This document shows positions 22,726 to 34,881 of a DNA stretch of 64,000 bases, piece by piece (the stretch's first letter is position 1; each line of letters begins with the position of its first letter). Made by a program: the position numbers and the translations under genes. Origin of the DNA: Strongylocentrotus droebachiensis (taxonomy: Eukaryota > Echinodermata > Echinoidea > Camarodonta > Strongylocentrotidae); assembly GCA_035222895.1 (NCBI GenBank), contig JAVYIG010002533.1, positions 1 through 64,000 of the forward strand, read 5' to 3'. The notes beneath the pieces are model-generated. The model saw only the letters and a program-made list of their open reading frames with translations. It ran no database searches and was not told the DNA's origin.

Positions 22726-24579
22726 TTAGGAGACCATGGAATTCTTTATAAGAAAGATATTTGCAAATGTAAAATATGCTTCAAATGGCTATTTTATTGT
22801 GCAAATATGACAGTAATCGTTTTCAACATTGCGCAATAAATAAAGATTAAAAGATTAAAAACATAAAACGATGACGGGATCTGATAGAGAAGCTCAAGCG
22901 CAACATAATGATACCACTTAGGAGACCGAGTTGATCTTTTTAAACATTGCACAATAAATAATGATGAAAAACATAAACCGATGTCGCGAACAGGTAAAGA
23001 AGCTCAAACGCAACATAATGATACCACTTAGGAGACCGAGTTAAACTTCATCAGAAAGATATTTGCAAACGTAAAACATGCTTCAAATGGCTCTTTTATT
23101 GTGCAAATATTTTCAACATTGCGCAATGTTGAAAATATTTGCACAATAAAAGAGCCATTTGAAGCATAAATAAAGATTAAAAACATAAACCGATGTCGCG
23201 AACAGGTAAAGAAGCTCAAGCGCAACATAATGTTACCACTTAGGAGACCGAGTTGATCTTTTTAAACATTGCGCAATAAAAAAAGATGAAAAACATAAAC
23301 CGGTGACGCGAACAGATAGAGAAGCTCAAGCGCAACATAATGATACCACTTAGGAGACCGAGTTAAACTTTATCAGAAAGATATTTGCAAACGTAAAACA
23401 TGCTTCAAATGGCTCTTTTATTGTGCAAATATGACAGTAAACGTTTTCAACATTGCGCAATAATTAAAGATGAAAAAACATAAACCGGTGACGCGAACAG
23501 ATAGAGAAGCTCAAACGCAACATAATGATACCACTTAGGAGACCGAGTTGATCTTTTTAAACATTGCGCAATAAATAAAGATTAAAAGATTAAAAACATA
23601 AACCGATGACGCGAACAGATAGAGAAGCTCAAGCGCAACATAATGATTCCACTTAAGAGACCGAGTTGATCGTTTTAAACATTGCGCAATAAATAAAGAT
23701 GAAAAACATAAACCGATGTCGCGAACAGGTAAAGAAGCTCAAGCGCAACATAATGTTACCACTTAGGAGACCGAGTTGATCTTTTTAAACATTGCGCAAT
23801 AAATAAAGATGAAAAACATAAACCGGTGACGCGAACAGATAGAGAAGCTCAAGCGCAACATAATGATACCACTTAGGAGACCGAGTTAAACTTTATCAGA
23901 AAGATATTTGCAAACGTAAAACATGCTTCAAATGGCTCTTTTATTGTGCAAATATGACAGTAAACGTTTTCAACATTGAACAATAAATAAAGATGAAAAA
24001 CATAACCCGATGACGCTGACAGATAGAGAAGCTCAAGCGCAACATAATAATACCACTTAGGAGACCGAGTTGATCTTTTTAAACATTGCGCAATAATTAA
24101 AGATGAAAAAACATAAACCGGTGACGCGAACAGATAGAGAAGCTCAAACGCAACATAATGATACCACTTAGGAGACCGAGTTGATCTTTTTAAACATTGC
24201 GCAATAAATAAAGATTAAAAGATTAAAAACATAAACCGATGACGGGATCTGATAGAGAAGCTCAAGCGCAACATAATGATACCACTTAGGAGACCGAGTT
24301 GATCTTTTTAAACATTGCGCAATAAATAATGATGAAAAACATAAACCGATGTCGCGAACAGGTAAAGAAGCTCAAGCGCAACATAATGATATTACTTAGG
24401 AGACCGAGTTAAACTTTATCAGAAAGATATTTGCAAACGTAAAACATGCTTCAAATGACTCTTTTATTGTGCAAATATGACAGTAAACGTTTTCAACATT
24501 GCGAAATAAATAATGATGAAAAACATAAACCGATGTCGCTAACAGGTAAAGAAGCTCAAGCGCAACATAATGATACCAC
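22726..24579 (+). repeat. 1854-bp HOR, complete unit 2
   Basis: Directly adjoins unit 1 with the same 13-monomer order but a different haplotype: CAATAAAAAAAGATG after the palindrome and ACGCTGACAG in monomer 9. Its first monomer has a private TTTATAAGAAAG (usually TTTATCAGAAAG) near 22746. Confidence 0.93.
23078..23167. repeat. Perfect 90-bp palindrome 6
   Basis: Third monomer of the HOR 22726-24579. It belongs to the second haplotype: ACATAATGATACC upstream and CAATAAAAAAAGATG in the next monomer. Confidence 0.97.
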
Positions 24580-24763
24580 TTAGGAGACCATGGAATTCTT
24601 TATCAGAAAGATATTTGCAAATGTAAAATATGCTTCAAATGGCTATTTTATTGTGCAAATATGACAGTAATCGTTTTCAACATTGCGCAATAAATAAAGA
24701 TTAAAAACATAAACCGATGTCGCGAACAGGTAAAGAAGCTCAAGCGCAACATAATGTTACCAC
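24580..24763 (+). repeat. Hybrid monomer: CCATGGAATTC head fused to palindromic-monomer tail
   Basis: The unit begins as HOR monomer 1 but continues AATAAATAAAGATTAAAAAC and CCGATGTCGCGAACAGG, the tail of HOR monomer 3. Monomer 2 and parts of 1 and 3 are lost, a net 330 bp, which explains the 1524-bp spacing of the flanking CCATGGAATTC sites (24588 and 26112). The same fusion recurs at about 34882-35065. Confidence 0.85.
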
Positions 24764-26276
24764 TTAGGAGACCGAGTTGATCTTTTTAAACATTGCGCAA
24801 TAAATAAAGATGAAAAACATAAACCGGTGACGCGAACAGATAGAGAAGCTCAAGCGCAACATAATGATACCACTTAGGAGACCGAGTTAAACTTTATCAG
24901 AAAGATATTTGCAAACGTAAAACATGCTTCAAATGGCTCTTTTATTGTGCAAATATGACAGTAAACGTTTTCAACATTGCGCAATAATTAAAGATGAAAA
25001 AACATAAACCGGTGACGCGAACAGATAGAGAAGCTCAAACGCAACATAATGATACCACTTAGGAGACCGAGTTGATCTTTTTAAACATTGCGCAATAAAT
25101 AAAGATTAAAAGATTAAAAACATAAACCGATGACGCGAACAGATAGAGAAGCTCAAGCGCAACATAATGATTCCACTTAAGAGACCGAGTTGATCGTTTT
25201 AAACATTGCGCAATAAATAAAGATGAAAAACATAAACCGATGTCGCGAACAGGTAAAGAAGCTCAAGCGCAACATAATGTTACCACTTAGGAGACCGAGT
25301 TGATCTTTTTAAACATTGCGCAATAAATAAAGATGAAAAACATAAACCGGTGACGCGAACAGATAGAGAAGCTCAAGCGCAACATAATGATACCACTTAG
25401 GAGACCGAGTTAAACTTTATCAGAAAGATATTTGCAAACGTAAAACATGCTTCAAATGGCTCTTTTATTGTGCAAATATGACAGTAAACGTTTTCAACAT
25501 TGAACAATAAATAAAGATGAAAAACATAACCCGATGACGCTAACAGATAGAGAAGCTCAAGCGCAACATAATAATACCACTTAGGAGACCGAGTTGATCT
25601 TTTTAAACATTGCGCAATAATTAAAGATGAAAAAACATAAACCGGTGACGCGAACAGATAGAGAAGCTCAAACGCAACATAATGATACCACTTAGGAGAC
25701 CGAGTTGATCTTTTTAAACATTGCGCAATAAATAAAGATTAAAAGATTAAAAACATAAACCGATGACGGGATCTGATAGAGAAGCTCAAGCGCAACATAA
25801 TGATACCACTTAGGAGACCGAGTTGATCTTTTTAAACATTGCGCAATAAATAATGATGAAAAACATAAACCGATGTCGCGAACAGGTAAAGAAGCTCAAG
25901 CGCAACATAATGATATTACTTAGGAGACCGAGTTAAACTTTATCAGAAAGATATTTGCAAACGTAAAACATGCTTCAAATGACTCTTTTATTGTGCAAAT
26001 ATGACAGTAAACGTTTTCAACATTGCGAAATAAATAATGATGAAAAACATAAACCGATGTCGCTAACAGGTAAAGAAGCTCAAGCGCAACATAATGATAC
26101 CACTTAGGAGACCATGGAATTCTTTATCAGAAAGATATTTGCAAATGTAAAATATGCTTCAAATGGCTATTTTATTGTGCAAATATGACAGTAATCGTTT
26201 TCAACATTGCGCAATAAATAAAGATTAAAAGATTAAAAACATAAAACGATGACGGGATCTGATAGAGAAGCTCAAG

Positions 26277-29200
26277 CGCAACATAATGATACCACTTAGG
26301 AGACCGAGTTGATCTTTTTAAACATTGCACAATAAATAATGATGAAAAACATAAACCGATGTCGCGAACAGGTAAAGAAGCTCAAACGCAACATAATGAT
26401 ACCACTTAGGAGACCGAGTTGATCTTTTTAAACATTGCGCAATAAATAAAGATTAAAAGATTAAAAACATAAACCGATGACGCGAACAGATAGAGAAGCT
26501 CAAGCGCAACATAATGATTCCACTTAAGAGACCGAGTTGATCGTTTTAAACATTGCGCAATAAATAAAGATGAAAAACATAAACCGATGTCGCGAACAGG
26601 TAAAGAAGCTCAAGCGCAACATAATGTTACCACTTAGGAGACCGAGTTGATCTTTTTAAACATTGCGCAATAAATAAAGATGAAAAACATAAACCGGTGA
26701 CGCGAACAGATAGAGAAGCTCAAGCGCAACATAATGATTCCACTTAGGAGACCGAGTTGATCGTTTTAAACATTGCGCAATAAATAAAGATGAAAAAACA
26801 TAAACCGATGTCGCGAACAGATAGAGAAGCTCAAACGCAACATAATGATACCACTTAGGAGACCGAGTTGATCTTTTTAAACATTGCGCAATAAATAAAG
26901 ATGAAAAACATAAACCGGTGACGCGAACAGATAGAGAAGCTCAAGCGCAACATAATAATACCACTTAGGAGACCGAGTTGATCTTTTTAAACATTGCGCA
27001 ATAATTAAAGATGAAAAAACATAAACCGGTGACGCGAACAGATAGAGAAGCTCAAACGCAACATAATGATATCACTTAGGAGACCGAGTTGATCTTTTTA
27101 AACATTGCGCAATAAATAAAGATTAAAAGATTAAAAACATAAACCGATGACGGGATCTGATAGAGAAGCTCAAGCGCAACATAATGATACCACTTAGGAG
27201 ACCGAGTTGATCTTTTTAAACATTGCGCAATAAATAATGATGAAAAACATAAACCGATGTCGCGAACAGGTAAAGAAGCTCAAGCGCAACATAATGATAT
27301 TACTTAGGAGACCGAGTTAAACTTTATCAGAAAGATATTTGCAAACGTAAAACATGCTTCAAATGACTCTTTTATTGTGCAAATATGACAGTAAACGTTT
27401 TTCAACATTGCGAAATAAATAATGATGAAAAACATAAACCGATGTCGCTAACAGGTAAAGAAGCTCAAGCGCAACATAATGATATTACTTAGGAGACCGA
27501 ATTAAACTTTATCAGAAAGATATTTGCAAACGTAAAACATGCTTCAAATGACTCTTTTATTGTGCAAATATGACAGTAAACGTTTTTCAACATTGCGAAA
27601 TAAATAATGATGAAAAACATAAACCGATGTCGCTAACAGGTAAAGAAGCTCAAGTGCAACATAATGATACCACTTAGGAGACCATGGAATTCTTTATCAG
27701 AAAGATATTTGCAAATGTAAAATATGCTTCAAATGGCTATTTTATTGTGCAAATATGACAGTAATCGTTTTCAACATTGCGCAATAATTAAAGATGAAAA
27801 AACATAAACCGGTGACGCGAACAGATAGAGAAGCTCAAACGCAACATAATGATACCACTTAGGAGACCGAGTTGATCTTTTTAAACATTGCGCAATAAAT
27901 AAAGATTAAAAGATTAAAAACATAAACCGATGACGCGAACAGATAGAGAAGCTCAAGCGCAACATAATGATTCCACTTAAGAGACCGAGTTGATCGTTTT
28001 AAACATTGCGCAATAAATAAAGATGAAAAACATAAACCGATGTCGCGAACAGGTAAAGAAGCTCAAGCGCAACATAATGTTACCACTTAGGAGACCGAGT
28101 TGATCTTTTTAAACATTGCGCAATAAATAAAGATGAAAAACATAAACCGGTGACGCGAACAGATAGAGAAGCTCAAGCGCAACATAATGATTCCACTTAG
28201 GAGACCGAGTTGATCGTTTTAAACATTGCGCAATAAATAAAGATGAAAAAACATAAACCGATGTCGCGAACAGATAGAGAAGCTCAAACGCAACATAATG
28301 ATACCACTTAGGAGACCGAGTTGATCTTTTTAAACATTGCGCAATAAATAAAGATGAAAAACATAAACCGGTGACGCGAACAGATAGAGAAGCTCAAGCG
28401 CAACATAATAATACCACTTAGGAGACCGAGTTGATCTTTTTAAACATTGCGCAATAATTAAAGATGAAAAAACATAAACCGGTGACGCGAACAGATAGAG
28501 AAGCTCAAACGCAACATAATGATATCACTTAGGAGACCGAGTTGATCTTTTTAAACATTGCGCAATAAATAAAGATTAAAAGATTAAAAACATAAACCGA
28601 TGACGGGATCTGATAGAGAAGCTCAAGCGCAACATAATGATACCACTTAGGAGACCGAGTTGATCTTTTTAAACATTGCGCAATAAATAATGATGAAAAA
28701 CATAAACCGATGTCGCGAACAGGTAAAGAAGCTCAAGCGCAACATAATGATATTACTTAGGAGACCGAGTTAAACTTTATCAGAAAGATATTTGCAAACG
28801 TAAAACATGCTTCAAATGACTCTTTTATTGTGCAAATATGACAGTAAACGTTTTCAACATTGCGAAATAAATAATGATGAAAAACATAAACCGATGTCGC
28901 TAACAGGTAAAGAAGCTCAAGCGCAACATAATGATACCACTTAGGAGACCATGGAATTCTTTATCAGAAAGATATTTGCAAATGTAAAATATGCTTCAAA
29001 TGGCTATTTTATTGTGCAAATATGACAGTAATCGTTTTCAACATTGCGCAATAAATAAAGATTAAAAGATTAAAAACATAAAACGATGACGGGATCTGAT
29101 AGAGAAGCTCAAGCGCAACATAATGATACCACTTAGGAGACCGAGTTGATCTTTTTAAACATTGCACAATAAATAATGATGAAAAACATAAACCGATGTC

Positions 29201-30363
29201 GCGAACAGGTAAAGAAGCTCAAACGCAACATAATGATACCACTTAGGAGACCGAGTTAAACTTCATCAGAAAGATATTTGCAAACGTAAAACATGCTTCA
29301 AATGGCTCTTTTATTGTGCAAATATTTTCAACATTGCGCAATGTTGAAAATATTTGCACAATAAAAGAGCCATTTGAAGCATAAATAAAGATTAAAAACA
29401 TAAACCGATGTCGCGAACAGGTAAAGAAGCTCAAGCGCAACATAATGTTACCACTTAGGAGACCGAGTTGATCTTTTTAAACATTGCGCAATAAAAAAAG
29501 ATGAAAAACATAAACCGGTGACGCGAACAGATAGAGAAGCTCAAGCGCAACATAATGATACCACTTAGGAGACCGAGTTAAACTTTATCAGAAAGATATT
29601 TGCAAACGTAAAACATGCTTCAAAAGGCTCTTTTATTGTGCAAATATGACAGTAAACGTTTTCAACATTGCGCAATAATTAAAGATGAAAAAACATAAAC
29701 CGGTGACGCGAACAGATAGAGAAGCTCAAACGCAACATAATGATACCACTTAGGAGACCGAGTTGATCTTTTTAAACATTGCGCAATAAATAAAGATTAA
29801 AAGATTAAAAACATAAACCGATGACGCGAACAGATAGAGAAGCTCAAGCGCAACATAATGATTCCACTTAAGAGACCGAGTTGATCGTTTTAAACATTGC
29901 GCAATAAATAAAGATGAAAAACATAAACCGATGTCGCGAACAGGTAAAGAAGCTCAAGCGCAACATAATGTTACCACTTAGGAGACCGAGTTGATCTTTT
30001 TAAACATTGCGCAATAAATAAAGATGAAAAACATAAACCGGTGACGCGAACAGATAGAGAAGCTCAAGCGCAACATAATGATACCACTTAGGAGACCGAG
30101 TTAAACTTTATCAGAAAGATATTTGCAAACGTAAAACATGCTTCAAATGGCTCTTTTATTGTGCAAATATGACAGTAAACGTTTTCAACATTGAACAATA
30201 AATAAAGATGAAAAACATAACCCGATGACGCTGACAGATAGAGAAGCTCAAGCGCAACATAATAATACCACTTAGGAGACCGAGTTGATCTTTTTAAACA
30301 TTGCGCAATAATTAAAGATGAAAAAACATAAACCGGTGACGCGAACAGATAGAGAAGCTCAAA
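26277..30363 (+). repeat. 4087-bp tandem duplication, copy 1
   Basis: Landmarks recur 4087 bp later: CCATGGAATTC at 27682 and 28949 (31769 and 33036) and the palindrome at 29293 (33380). One substitution was noticed: 29625 is A (CAAAAGGCTC) where copy 2 has CAAATGGCTC. The left limit is set by a mismatch at 26276/30363. Confidence 0.9.
29293..29382. repeat. Perfect 90-bp palindrome 7
   Basis: Second haplotype (CAATAAAAAAAGATG downstream). It lies in copy 1 of the 4087-bp duplication. Confidence 0.97.
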
Positions 30364-33300
30364 CGCAACATAATGATACCACTTAGGAGACCGAGTTGAT
30401 CTTTTTAAACATTGCACAATAAATAATGATGAAAAACATAAACCGATGTCGCGAACAGGTAAAGAAGCTCAAACGCAACATAATGATACCACTTAGGAGA
30501 CCGAGTTGATCTTTTTAAACATTGCGCAATAAATAAAGATTAAAAGATTAAAAACATAAACCGATGACGCGAACAGATAGAGAAGCTCAAGCGCAACATA
30601 ATGATTCCACTTAAGAGACCGAGTTGATCGTTTTAAACATTGCGCAATAAATAAAGATGAAAAACATAAACCGATGTCGCGAACAGGTAAAGAAGCTCAA
30701 GCGCAACATAATGTTACCACTTAGGAGACCGAGTTGATCTTTTTAAACATTGCGCAATAAATAAAGATGAAAAACATAAACCGGTGACGCGAACAGATAG
30801 AGAAGCTCAAGCGCAACATAATGATTCCACTTAGGAGACCGAGTTGATCGTTTTAAACATTGCGCAATAAATAAAGATGAAAAAACATAAACCGATGTCG
30901 CGAACAGATAGAGAAGCTCAAACGCAACATAATGATACCACTTAGGAGACCGAGTTGATCTTTTTAAACATTGCGCAATAAATAAAGATGAAAAACATAA
31001 ACCGGTGACGCGAACAGATAGAGAAGCTCAAGCGCAACATAATAATACCACTTAGGAGACCGAGTTGATCTTTTTAAACATTGCGCAATAATTAAAGATG
31101 AAAAAACATAAACCGGTGACGCGAACAGATAGAGAAGCTCAAACGCAACATAATGATATCACTTAGGAGACCGAGTTGATCTTTTTAAACATTGCGCAAT
31201 AAATAAAGATTAAAAGATTAAAAACATAAACCGATGACGGGATCTGATAGAGAAGCTCAAGCGCAACATAATGATACCACTTAGGAGACCGAGTTGATCT
31301 TTTTAAACATTGCGCAATAAATAATGATGAAAAACATAAACCGATGTCGCGAACAGGTAAAGAAGCTCAAGCGCAACATAATGATATTACTTAGGAGACC
31401 GAGTTAAACTTTATCAGAAAGATATTTGCAAACGTAAAACATGCTTCAAATGACTCTTTTATTGTGCAAATATGACAGTAAACGTTTTTCAACATTGCGA
31501 AATAAATAATGATGAAAAACATAAACCGATGTCGCTAACAGGTAAAGAAGCTCAAGCGCAACATAATGATATTACTTAGGAGACCGAATTAAACTTTATC
31601 AGAAAGATATTTGCAAACGTAAAACATGCTTCAAATGACTCTTTTATTGTGCAAATATGACAGTAAACGTTTTTCAACATTGCGAAATAAATAATGATGA
31701 AAAACATAAACCGATGTCGCTAACAGGTAAAGAAGCTCAAGTGCAACATAATGATACCACTTAGGAGACCATGGAATTCTTTATCAGAAAGATATTTGCA
31801 AATGTAAAATATGCTTCAAATGGCTATTTTATTGTGCAAATATGACAGTAATCGTTTTCAACATTGCGCAATAATTAAAGATGAAAAAACATAAACCGGT
31901 GACGCGAACAGATAGAGAAGCTCAAACGCAACATAATGATACCACTTAGGAGACCGAGTTGATCTTTTTAAACATTGCGCAATAAATAAAGATTAAAAGA
32001 TTAAAAACATAAACCGATGACGCGAACAGATAGAGAAGCTCAAGCGCAACATAATGATTCCACTTAAGAGACCGAGTTGATCGTTTTAAACATTGCGCAA
32101 TAAATAAAGATGAAAAACATAAACCGATGTCGCGAACAGGTAAAGAAGCTCAAGCGCAACATAATGTTACCACTTAGGAGACCGAGTTGATCTTTTTAAA
32201 CATTGCGCAATAAATAAAGATGAAAAACATAAACCGGTGACGCGAACAGATAGAGAAGCTCAAGCGCAACATAATGATTCCACTTAGGAGACCGAGTTGA
32301 TCGTTTTAAACATTGCGCAATAAATAAAGATGAAAAAACATAAACCGATGTCGCGAACAGATAGAGAAGCTCAAACGCAACATAATGATACCACTTAGGA
32401 GACCGAGTTGATCTTTTTAAACATTGCGCAATAAATAAAGATGAAAAACATAAACCGGTGACGCGAACAGATAGAGAAGCTCAAGCGCAACATAATAATA
32501 CCACTTAGGAGACCGAGTTGATCTTTTTAAACATTGCGCAATAATTAAAGATGAAAAAACATAAACCGGTGACGCGAACAGATAGAGAAGCTCAAACGCA
32601 ACATAATGATATCACTTAGGAGACCGAGTTGATCTTTTTAAACATTGCGCAATAAATAAAGATTAAAAGATTAAAAACATAAACCGATGACGGGATCTGA
32701 TAGAGAAGCTCAAGCGCAACATAATGATACCACTTAGGAGACCGAGTTGATCTTTTTAAACATTGCGCAATAAATAATGATGAAAAACATAAACCGATGT
32801 CGCGAACAGGTAAAGAAGCTCAAGCGCAACATAATGATATTACTTAGGAGACCGAGTTAAACTTTATCAGAAAGATATTTGCAAACGTAAAACATGCTTC
32901 AAATGACTCTTTTATTGTGCAAATATGACAGTAAACGTTTTCAACATTGCGAAATAAATAATGATGAAAAACATAAACCGATGTCGCTAACAGGTAAAGA
33001 AGCTCAAGCGCAACATAATGATACCACTTAGGAGACCATGGAATTCTTTATCAGAAAGATATTTGCAAATGTAAAATATGCTTCAAATGGCTATTTTATT
33101 GTGCAAATATGACAGTAATCGTTTTCAACATTGCGCAATAAATAAAGATTAAAAGATTAAAAACATAAAACGATGACGGGATCTGATAGAGAAGCTCAAG
33201 CGCAACATAATGATACCACTTAGGAGACCGAGTTGATCTTTTTAAACATTGCACAATAAATAATGATGAAAAACATAAACCGATGTCGCGAACAGGTAAA

Positions 33301-34450
33301 GAAGCTCAAACGCAACATAATGATACCACTTAGGAGACCGAGTTAAACTTCATCAGAAAGATATTTGCAAACGTAAAACATGCTTCAAATGGCTCTTTTA
33401 TTGTGCAAATATTTTCAACATTGCGCAATGTTGAAAATATTTGCACAATAAAAGAGCCATTTGAAGCATAAATAAAGATTAAAAACATAAACCGATGTCG
33501 CGAACAGGTAAAGAAGCTCAAGCGCAACATAATGTTACCACTTAGGAGACCGAGTTGATCTTTTTAAACATTGCGCAATAAAAAAAGATGAAAAACATAA
33601 ACCGGTGACGCGAACAGATAGAGAAGCTCAAGCGCAACATAATGATACCACTTAGGAGACCGAGTTAAACTTTATCAGAAAGATATTTGCAAACGTAAAA
33701 CATGCTTCAAATGGCTCTTTTATTGTGCAAATATGACAGTAAACGTTTTCAACATTGCGCAATAATTAAAGATGAAAAAACATAAACCGGTGACGCGAAC
33801 AGATAGAGAAGCTCAAACGCAACATAATGATACCACTTAGGAGACCGAGTTGATCTTTTTAAACATTGCGCAATAAATAAAGATTAAAAGATTAAAAACA
33901 TAAACCGATGACGCGAACAGATAGAGAAGCTCAAGCGCAACATAATGATTCCACTTAAGAGACCGAGTTGATCGTTTTAAACATTGCGCAATAAATAAAG
34001 ATGAAAAACATAAACCGATGTCGCGAACAGGTAAAGAAGCTCAAGCGCAACATAATGTTACCACTTAGGAGACCGAGTTGATCTTTTTAAACATTGCGCA
34101 ATAAATAAAGATGAAAAACATAAACCGGTGACGCGAACAGATAGAGAAGCTCAAGCGCAACATAATGATACCACTTAGGAGACCGAGTTAAACTTTATCA
34201 GAAAGATATTTGCAAACGTAAAACATGCTTCAAATGGCTCTTTTATTGTGCAAATATGACAGTAAACGTTTTCAACATTGAACAATAAATAAAGATGAAA
34301 AACATAACCCGATGACGCTGACAGATAGAGAAGCTCAAGCGCAACATAATAATACCACTTAGGAGACCGAGTTGATCTTTTTAAACATTGCGCAATAATT
34401 AAAGATGAAAAAACATAAACCGGTGACGCGAACAGATAGAGAAGCTCAAA
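30364..34450 (+). repeat. 4087-bp tandem duplication, copy 2
   Basis: Adjoins copy 1 directly. Similarity continues to about 34502, where GCAC (copy 1 side, near 30416) meets GCGC. The joint falls inside similar short monomers, as expected for unequal exchange between monomers out of HOR register, and it interrupts the HOR that begins at 28941. Confidence 0.9.
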
Positions 34451-34881
34451 CGCAACATAATGATACCACTTAGGAGACCGAGTTGATCTTTTTAAACATT
34501 GCGCAATAAATAAAGATTAAAAGATTAAAAACATAAACCGATGACGGGATCTGATAGAGAAGCTCAAGCGCAACATAATGATACCACTTAGGAGACCGAG
34601 TTGATCTTTTTAAACATTGCGCAATAAATAATGATGAAAAACATAAACCGATGTCGCGAACAGGTAAAGAAGCTCAAGCGCAACATAATGATATTACTTA
34701 GGAGACCGAGTTAAACTTTATCAGAAAGATATTTGCAAACGTAAAACATGCTTCAAATGACTCTTTTATTGTGCAAATATGACAGTAAACGTTTTCAACA
34801 TTGCGAAATAAATAATGATGAAAAACATAAACCGATGTCGCTAACAGGTAAAGAAGCTCAAGCGCAACATAATGATACCAC
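33028..34881 (+). repeat. 1854-bp HOR, complete unit 3
   Basis: Same order; haplotype with CAATAAAAAAAGATG and ACGCTGACAG, as in unit 2. It lies mainly within copy 2 of the 4087-bp duplication. Confidence 0.92.
33380..33469. repeat. Perfect 90-bp palindrome 8
   Basis: The 4087-bp duplicate of palindrome 7, inside the HOR 33028-34881. Confidence 0.97.

Noticed and set aside
30088..30417. 109-codon open frame on the minus strand, the longest in the window
   Set aside because: It is read through satellite B monomers. It stays open because the monomer inside it is 111 bp (a multiple of three), and it continues across the joint of the 4087-bp duplication. Other monomers (110, 118, 184 bp) shift the frame. 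No domain, initiation context or conservation supports a protein.
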